A DNA stretch of 45,886 nt, taken from positions 1 through 45,886 of the forward strand of contig PBSR01000084.1 of assembly GCA_002726335.1 (NCBI GenBank). Reading direction: 5' to 3'. The notes under the pieces were generated by a model. It was not told where the DNA came from, did no database searches, and worked only from the letters and a program-made list of their open reading frames with translations. How positions within the stretch are numbered: the first letter of the stretch is position 1; the number at the start of each line of letters is the position of its first letter. Positions 42,401-45,886 of this stretch are shown here, piece after piece. The translations under genes and the position numbers were made by a program. Source of the DNA: Gemmatimonadaceae bacterium (GTDB lineage Bacteria > Latescibacterota > UBA2968 > UBA8231).

Positions 42401-42610
42401 GGTTGGGAACGGACCTACATGTTCTACGCCGACGGCTTTGGCAAGGACATGGACTACCATTCCGCCCATTCCCTCACGGTAGCCCCCCTGCCCTTCCACG
42501 GCATGAGCCGCTACCCCTACGGTCCCGATGAGGCCTATCCCACCACCCCCGAACACGTGGACTACGTGCTCAACTACAACACCCGCTGGATCAAGGGGTA
42601 CTACAGATAA
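39404..42610 (+). CDS. Lipoprotein with TPR repeats, FG-GAP/VCBS repeats and an ASPIC/UnbV-like domain
   Basis: A 1068-residue lipoprotein (lipobox AIGC, Cys18). Residues ~34-210 are five or so TPR motifs (HNSLGVVAMDQHNYVRGREQFSRATDLDPGYASAHANLG...). Residues ~245-570 hold seven calcium-type FG-GAP/VCBS motifs (DADRDGRVD, DVDDDGDAD, DADHDGDAD, DLDADRDVD, DLDPDGAMD, DLDNDGDVD, DADEDGRLD). Residues ~575-640 match ASPIC/UnbV-like segments (RIELAGLNSNPDGFGTRIEVK, VRVLWPSGVRQTE). The last ~430 residues are beta-rich with many Tyr/Asp and no recognised family. Such proteins are common in Acidobacteria and candidate phyla; adhesion or extracellular binding is inferred. SD-like AAGGAA lies 11 bases before the ATG. 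Confidence 0.85.
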   Translation: MKNSVKVLLLSVAVAIGCSGKSETRTPEQRQARHHNSLGVVAMDQHNYVRGREQFSRATDLDPGYASAHANLGISLYSLGQYDSAGVSLQTALNIDADHLHAAYTLGLIYHAQGRDHERALTLFSRVAEHDPDDPLVRYYQGRTYAKLGQADSAMATFRRVIELDATNVSAYYALAQVQRQAGDLEAWRATLEIFNRLSQSGLEGVSASYQGQGKYAEAFADTPFRGGGLDRDEVATFEDGPAPAGLPVDAGFLTAVDADRDGRVDLLTAGADGLPLLLRGGGPQFERSDLWTFHHAGASVNLADVDDDGDADAAMAGRPAVIARQDAGAFLATDQDLGPCAGIVFGDADHDGDADMACADGPLALWSNDGTGHFRNIADSAGVGGGTVHHVVFSDLDADRDVDIVAAVEDRLSLFSNNRDGTFSDVAEARGLQSEAVRVLAVADLDPDGAMDIAVATADDAHLYVNGGSQFTRAPLEVPADAVGLLAADLDNDGDVDLISHGASGIDVAMSVAGGFRSPHRVSTPPARHLVVVDADEDGRLDLISPTATLWNRSPAGGRVRIELAGLNSNPDGFGTRIEVKTAASRQVREFRGGAGDPPALHFGIGEEEGVEFVRVLWPSGVRQTELDTVRSGQLSITEVNRKGTSCPILYAWDGDRFRFVSDILGGGIIGYLVGPDEYYTPDTDEYLPLRQLAPTDAGRFVLQIGNQLEEIIYLDGAELIAVDHPSGTQIYPGERLLSAPPYPEYRGYPLSETRRLGRIVDGQQRDVTEVLARVDDVWYEDFEHATIHGYAESFSLTLDLGDIVADWQHPVLLAHGWVDYAHSSSNWAAAERGLTLSPPRLEARTGSGAWRTVTLDMGVPAGLPKTMLFDLAGVFPRATTDAQLRITTNTSVYWDQFLVGRVDTDATTRQHRRPFSRADLHWRGYPTHESIHGTFAFRYDYDDVDTQASWGTHAGGFTRYGDVAELMHDIDDRFVVMFHGDELTLEVDADSFPALEAGWERTYMFYADGFGKDMDYHSAHSLTVAPLPFHGMSRYPYGPDEAYPTTPEHVDYVLNYNTRWIKGYYR

Positions 42611-42611
42611 C

Positions 42612-42660
42612 GAGGACCCTGAAGGGGACGACCTCCTCAGTCGTCCCCTTCAGGGTCTTC
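42612..42660. terminator. 20-bp hairpin terminator overlapping the SUMF gene end
   Basis: A 20-bp stem (one G-U pair) with a 9-base loop between the convergent lipoprotein and SUMF genes. Its right arm is coding for the last residues of the SUMF protein (stop at 42637-42639 sits in the loop), so the terminator is partly translated. It ends the lipoprotein transcript two bases after TAA. Confidence 0.8.
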
Positions 42661-43587
42661 AGTCATGGCACAGCGGAAACCGATGTAATCCTGGGCGGCG
42701 CTCGGCATGGAGAAATGTCGGCCCTTGGCCCGGATGCCGTTGCGATTCTCATGGTAGGCACCCCCTCGATGTACCTTCTGGTGGCCATCCTCGGGGCCCT
42801 GGGGATCCGACTCGGGGCTGTCGTGGTAGTATCTGACGTCGTACCAGTCGTTCACCCACTCGCTGACGTTGCCGCACATGTCCCAGACGCCGACGGGACT
42901 GACACCCCGGTTGTGCTGCTCCACCGGGGTCGTACCGCCGTCAGCGTTGTCAAAGTTGGCCGACTCGGCGTTGCAGGAGGAACCCCAGGGATACTCGGTG
43001 CGGCCATCACCGAGGGCCGCCCGCTCCCATTCCGCCTCGGTGGGCAGCCTTTTGCCGACCCACTCGGCGTACGCGGCGGCATCTTCCCAGGAAACGTTGA
43101 CGATGGGGTGATCTGATTTCCGCGCGTCGGGAAAGGTGTTGAAACGCCAATGGCTGGGCGAACGGTGCCCGGTGACGGCGACAAACTCCTTGTACTGGAG
43201 GTTCGTCACCTCCATCTTGTCGATATAGTAGGCGCTCATTTCGACGTGATGCTCGGGGTTCTCATCCTCCTTGGTAGGATCGTTGCTGCCCATCCTCAGC
43301 TTGGCGGCGGGGATGAGAACCATCTCTTGAGGGTTCAGCTTCGCCTGCAACTCGATCCGACGCTCTTCCAGGTCTTCGATCTCCTTCTTGGCCGAGAGGA
43401 TCTGCCCATGGATCGACTGGGTCGAACTCTCCGAGTCGGAGATCTGTGTGCTGATCTCCTGGCGCCGGCCCGATACCTCCGACACGTTCGGCATGAGACG
43501 AACCAGCTTACGTCGGTAGTCCATGAAAATCTGGATCCACAACACGGCAACGATGAGGATGCCGATGCCCGCCGTCCAATCGCCCAT
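42637..43587 (-). CDS. Membrane-anchored SUMF/FGE-type domain protein
   Basis: A 316-residue protein. N-terminal membrane segment ~6-21 (GIGILIVAVLWIQIFM), then a ~50-residue coiled coil (~37-86), then an FGE-sulfatase-modifying-factor (SUMF) fold: MVLIPAAKLRMGSND, NPEHHVEMSAYYIDKMEVTNLQYKEFV, HPIVNVSWEDAAAYAEWVGKRLPTEAEWERAALG, YPWGSSCNAESANF, WDMCGNVSEWVNDWYD and HRGGAYHENRNGIRAKGR. The two Cys of true formylglycine-generating enzymes are not in the right places (the C-terminus reads IGFRCAM), so a structural or other C-type-lectin-like/iron-dependent role is more likely. Its C-terminal codons are within the terminator stem. The ATG is divergent from the PBP gene across 60 bases. Confidence 0.8.
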   Translation of the reverse strand: MGDWTAGIGILIVAVLWIQIFMDYRRKLVRLMPNVSEVSGRRQEISTQISDSESSTQSIHGQILSAKKEIEDLEERRIELQAKLNPQEMVLIPAAKLRMGSNDPTKEDENPEHHVEMSAYYIDKMEVTNLQYKEFVAVTGHRSPSHWRFNTFPDARKSDHPIVNVSWEDAAAYAEWVGKRLPTEAEWERAALGDGRTEYPWGSSCNAESANFDNADGGTTPVEQHNRGVSPVGVWDMCGNVSEWVNDWYDVRYYHDSPESDPQGPEDGHQKVHRGGAYHENRNGIRAKGRHFSMPSAAQDYIGFRCAMTEDPEGDD

Positions 43588-43647
43588 GGTGGCTGGTCTG
43601 CTCCTTATATTGGGACGACACCGTCAGGAGAACCGAAAATCAGACAC

Positions 43648-45768
43648 ATGACACTGCAAACAGCCAAGAAGATAACCCTCGGAGCCGCTGTCTGCATGTT
43701 CTTCTATACCGTCGGGGTGGGCCTCGTCTACGCGCTGTTCAGCGACAACCTGCCGGATATCGACACCCTCGAGACCTTCCAGCCGAAACGAGTGACGCGG
43801 GTCTACTCCGGCGACGGCGAGCACCTGCTCGATTTCAAGGAGGAGAACCGGGAGCTCATCCGCGACTTCGATGAGATCCCCCAGGCGATGAAGGACGCCC
43901 TCATCTCCATCGAGGACCGGCGCTTCTTCAGCCATTGGGGAATCGACCTGCGGCGGATCTTCGGCGCCATAAAGGAAAACCTGCGACGTCTCAATCCCAC
44001 CGGACAGGGCGCCAGTACTCTCACGCAGCAACTGGCGCGCAACCTCTACAAGAAGGTCGGCCAGCAACGCTCGAGTGCATCCCTGGAAGGCGTGTTGGCC
44101 ACCTACGCCCGCAAGGTTCGGGAGCAGATCACGGCCGTCTACATCGAGCGTCTGTACACGAAGCGCGAGATCCTGGTCATGTACCTCAACACGGTGTTCT
44201 TCGGCCATGATGCCCACGGTCTCAAGTCGGCGGCACGTCTCTACTTCGACAAGGAGGTCGGTGACCTCTCGGTCGAGGAATGTGCGCTGATCGCCGGCCT
44301 GTTGAAAGCACCCAACACCTATAGTCCCTTCACCAATCCTGACAAGGCCAAGGCCCGGCGCAATGTGGTGCTGGTGGAAATGGTGCGCGGGGGAAAACTG
44401 GGTGCCGCCGTCGCCCGCCGCCTGGCCGCCGAGCCGGTACACGTACAGCGGGGCCAGCGTGCCGAGACCTACGGACTGGCCCCGTACTTCGTCGAGTACG
44501 TCCGTCGACAACTCGGCGAACGCTACGGCAAGTCCCTGTACCAGGATGGCTATTCGGTGCACACGACGGTTGATGCACGACTGCAGAAGGTCGCCGAGAA
44601 ACACTTCAACATCCATCTGGGCGCCGTGCAGGCCAAGGTCGACGCCCACGTGGCCAGGCTCGACTCGTCACAATTGCCGGACTCGGTGAGCACCCTCGTG
44701 CAGGGGGCCTTTGTCGCCATGAATCCGAAGACCGGAGAGATCCTGGCCATGATCGGTGGCCGCGACGTGCACGGCGATTCCTACAACCGCGCCTATCAGG
44801 CGACGCGCCAGGCGGGCTCGTCCTTCAAGCCCTTCGTCTACACCGCCGCCCTCGACAACGGCAGCTTTCCCATCGACGTCTTCGACGACAATGCCATCAC
44901 GATCACCGAACGCGACGGCAGTGTCTGGACACCCGAAAACTACGACCGGAAGTTCAAGGGACCCATGACGCTGCGCGAAGGCTTCATGCAGTCGCGCAAC
45001 ATCATTGCCCTGAAGCTGGCCATGGCGGTCACGGAGGGACGGGTCAGCCAGTACGCTCACGAACTGGGCATCAGCACGCCGATCCCCGAGGTGCCCTCCA
45101 TCGGCATCGGCTCCAGCGGCGTGAAACTTCTGGAGATGGTCGCCGCCTACGCGGTGTTTCCCAATCGCGGCATCTACGTCACCCCCGAGGCGGTGCGCCG
45201 GGTGGAGGACGCCGACGGCAATATCATCGAGCAGTCGGCAGCCGAACGTCGCGAGGTGCTGCGGCCGGCGGTGGCGGTGGTCATGACGGACATGATGCGC
45301 TCGGTGATGGATCCGAATGGCCTGGGCACAGGGCGGGGCGCCCGTACGCGGTATGGCTTCCGCTCACCCGCCGCCGGGAAGACGGGGACGACGAACAACT
45401 ACGTTGACGCCTGGTTCATCGGCTTTACTCCTGACCTGGTGGCCGGTGTCTGGGTCGGCGCCGATGATCCCCGTGTCAGTCTCGCCAACCAGGCCGGCTC
45501 CGCCGCCGCCCTGCCTCTGTGGGCCGGTTTCATGAAGGAGGTCTACCGCGAGGTGGCGCCGTACAAGGATCGGCGCAGCGTCGATTTCGAATACCCCGAG
45601 GAGCTTGTCGAGTATCGTGCCGTCTGCAACGACACCCACAGACTGGCCACGCGCTACTGTCCCAATCAGGGCCGGGACCTGTTCATTCGTGATGGCGCCA
45701 TGCCGGCCACCTGTCCCCTGCACGGGATCGGTGACGGCGACGGGGGGCGTCGGCGCCGCCGCCTGTGA
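43648..45768 (+). CDS. Class A penicillin-binding protein (PBP1A-like)
   Basis: A 706-residue bifunctional PBP. A membrane anchor at ~11-31, then a glycosyltransferase domain with the catalytic Glu89 (ISIEDRRFFSHWGID), TLTQQLARN and LYTKREILVMYLNTVFFG. The transpeptidase has SxxK at 391-394 (GSSFKPF), SxN at 449-451 (QSRN), KTGT at 578-581 (GKTGTTNNYVDAWF). C-terminus has a short Cys-containing tail and ends RRRRRL. It polymerises and crosslinks murein at the periplasmic face. Upstream AGGAG is 17 bases from the ATG, which is long; no better in-frame start was found. A hairpin at 45790 ends the transcript. Confidence 0.95.
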   Translation: MTLQTAKKITLGAAVCMFFYTVGVGLVYALFSDNLPDIDTLETFQPKRVTRVYSGDGEHLLDFKEENRELIRDFDEIPQAMKDALISIEDRRFFSHWGIDLRRIFGAIKENLRRLNPTGQGASTLTQQLARNLYKKVGQQRSSASLEGVLATYARKVREQITAVYIERLYTKREILVMYLNTVFFGHDAHGLKSAARLYFDKEVGDLSVEECALIAGLLKAPNTYSPFTNPDKAKARRNVVLVEMVRGGKLGAAVARRLAAEPVHVQRGQRAETYGLAPYFVEYVRRQLGERYGKSLYQDGYSVHTTVDARLQKVAEKHFNIHLGAVQAKVDAHVARLDSSQLPDSVSTLVQGAFVAMNPKTGEILAMIGGRDVHGDSYNRAYQATRQAGSSFKPFVYTAALDNGSFPIDVFDDNAITITERDGSVWTPENYDRKFKGPMTLREGFMQSRNIIALKLAMAVTEGRVSQYAHELGISTPIPEVPSIGIGSSGVKLLEMVAAYAVFPNRGIYVTPEAVRRVEDADGNIIEQSAAERREVLRPAVAVVMTDMMRSVMDPNGLGTGRGARTRYGFRSPAAGKTGTTNNYVDAWFIGFTPDLVAGVWVGADDPRVSLANQAGSAAALPLWAGFMKEVYREVAPYKDRRSVDFEYPEELVEYRAVCNDTHRLATRYCPNQGRDLFIRDGAMPATCPLHGIGDGDGGRRRRRL

Positions 45769-45773
45769 TCCGC

Positions 45774-45785
45774 GACAGAACGAGA
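45774..45785 (+). repeat. 12-base motif GACAGAACGAGA (copy 2) ahead of a terminator
   Basis: Identical to 39164-39175. It is five bases after the PBP TGA and just before the hairpin at 45790-45811. Confidence 0.6.
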
Positions 45786-45789
45786 TGAG

Positions 45790-45811
45790 CCGCACCTCGA
45801 TCGAGATGCGG
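45790..45811. terminator. Hairpin terminator between convergent genes
   Basis: CCGCA and CTCGA arms pair with TCGAG and TGCGG (one C/A mismatch), between the PBP stop and the next gene's stop on the minus strand. No long T-run follows, so strength is uncertain. Confidence 0.6.
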
Positions 45812-45828
45812 CCCAGGTCTGGTTGAGT

Positions 45829-45886
45829 CTACTCTTCGAGCTTGAACTTCGTCGGCTTGCGCCGTTTCTCCCGCTCGCGGTACTCA
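45829..45886 (-). CDS. C-terminus of an unidentified protein (partial)
   Basis: The minus strand reads 18 residues, EYREREKRRKPTKFKLEE, then TAG at 45831-45829. Strongly charged, Lys/Arg rich; it could be the tail of a nucleic-acid-binding or ribosome-associated protein. The rest is beyond the window; no family is named. Its stop is convergent with the PBP gene across the hairpin. Confidence 0.45.
   Translation of the reverse strand, partial: EYREREKRRKPTKFKLEE

Overview
The window is a high-GC, gene-dense bacterial segment (45.9 kb) with about 33 protein genes, one tRNA and almost no spacer. It has the marks of a Gram-negative, diderm organism: a TolC-family channel, MlaC-like periplasmic proteins, an MMPL/RND lipid transporter, lipoproteins and a class A penicillin-binding protein. 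The many phytanoyl-CoA dioxygenase (PhyH) genes, sugar isomerase, Gfo/Idh oxidoreductase and enolase genes, the PduS/PduT-like microcompartment pair and the TPR/FG-GAP/ASPIC lipoprotein recall candidate phyla such as Latescibacterota or Poribacteria. That placement is inference from gene content only; no taxonomic marker search could be run.

Region 1 (1-11.1 kb) starts in the 3' end of an insertion sequence, probably IS630-like, that cuts a DyP peroxidase gene. On the minus strand follow (in transcription order) a TIM-barrel hydrolase-like protein, PduT-like and PduS-like microcompartment proteins, an alpha/alpha-toroid protein and the broken peroxidase. Divergent from these is a cobalamin-binding radical SAM gene, then a PhyH-HEAT fusion and a DUF3604/PHP-like protein. 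Region 2 (11.2-16.9 kb) is a catabolic block: a sodium:solute symporter, a zinc-type or MDR dehydrogenase, an enolase-superfamily dehydratase, an isochorismatase-like hydrolase and a sugar isomerase, with a HicAB toxin-antitoxin pair in the middle whose toxin is deleted and frameshifted. Region 3 (17-22.6 kb) has a repeat-built membrane protein, an FKBP lipoprotein, a beta-propeller, a PhyH dioxygenase with a Gfo/Idh partner, and an unknown membrane protein. Region 4 (22.6-29.3 kb) has a UvrA paralogue, an M24 peptidase and MetRS in one operon, divergent from a dihaem cytochrome.

Region 5 (29.3-39.2 kb) is the most interesting. A seven-gene, translationally coupled operon encodes a LicC/IPCT-like nucleotidyltransferase (frameshifted at a C7 run), a CDP-alcohol phosphatidyltransferase fused to a decayed nucleotidyltransferase domain, an HpnL-like flippase-family protein, a TolC-family protein, an MlaC-DUF3047 fusion, a free MlaC/HpnM-like protein and an HpnN-like MMPL transporter. 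A second nucleotidyltransferase is divergent from it. The set reads as a pathway that makes a lipid with an unusual phospho-head group and moves it across the envelope.

Region 6 (39.2-45.9 kb) holds strong hairpin terminators, a tRNA-Gly(GCC) whose promoter lies inside the next gene, a large TPR/FG-GAP/ASPIC lipoprotein, a membrane-anchored SUMF-domain protein, a class A PBP and the last codons of another gene.
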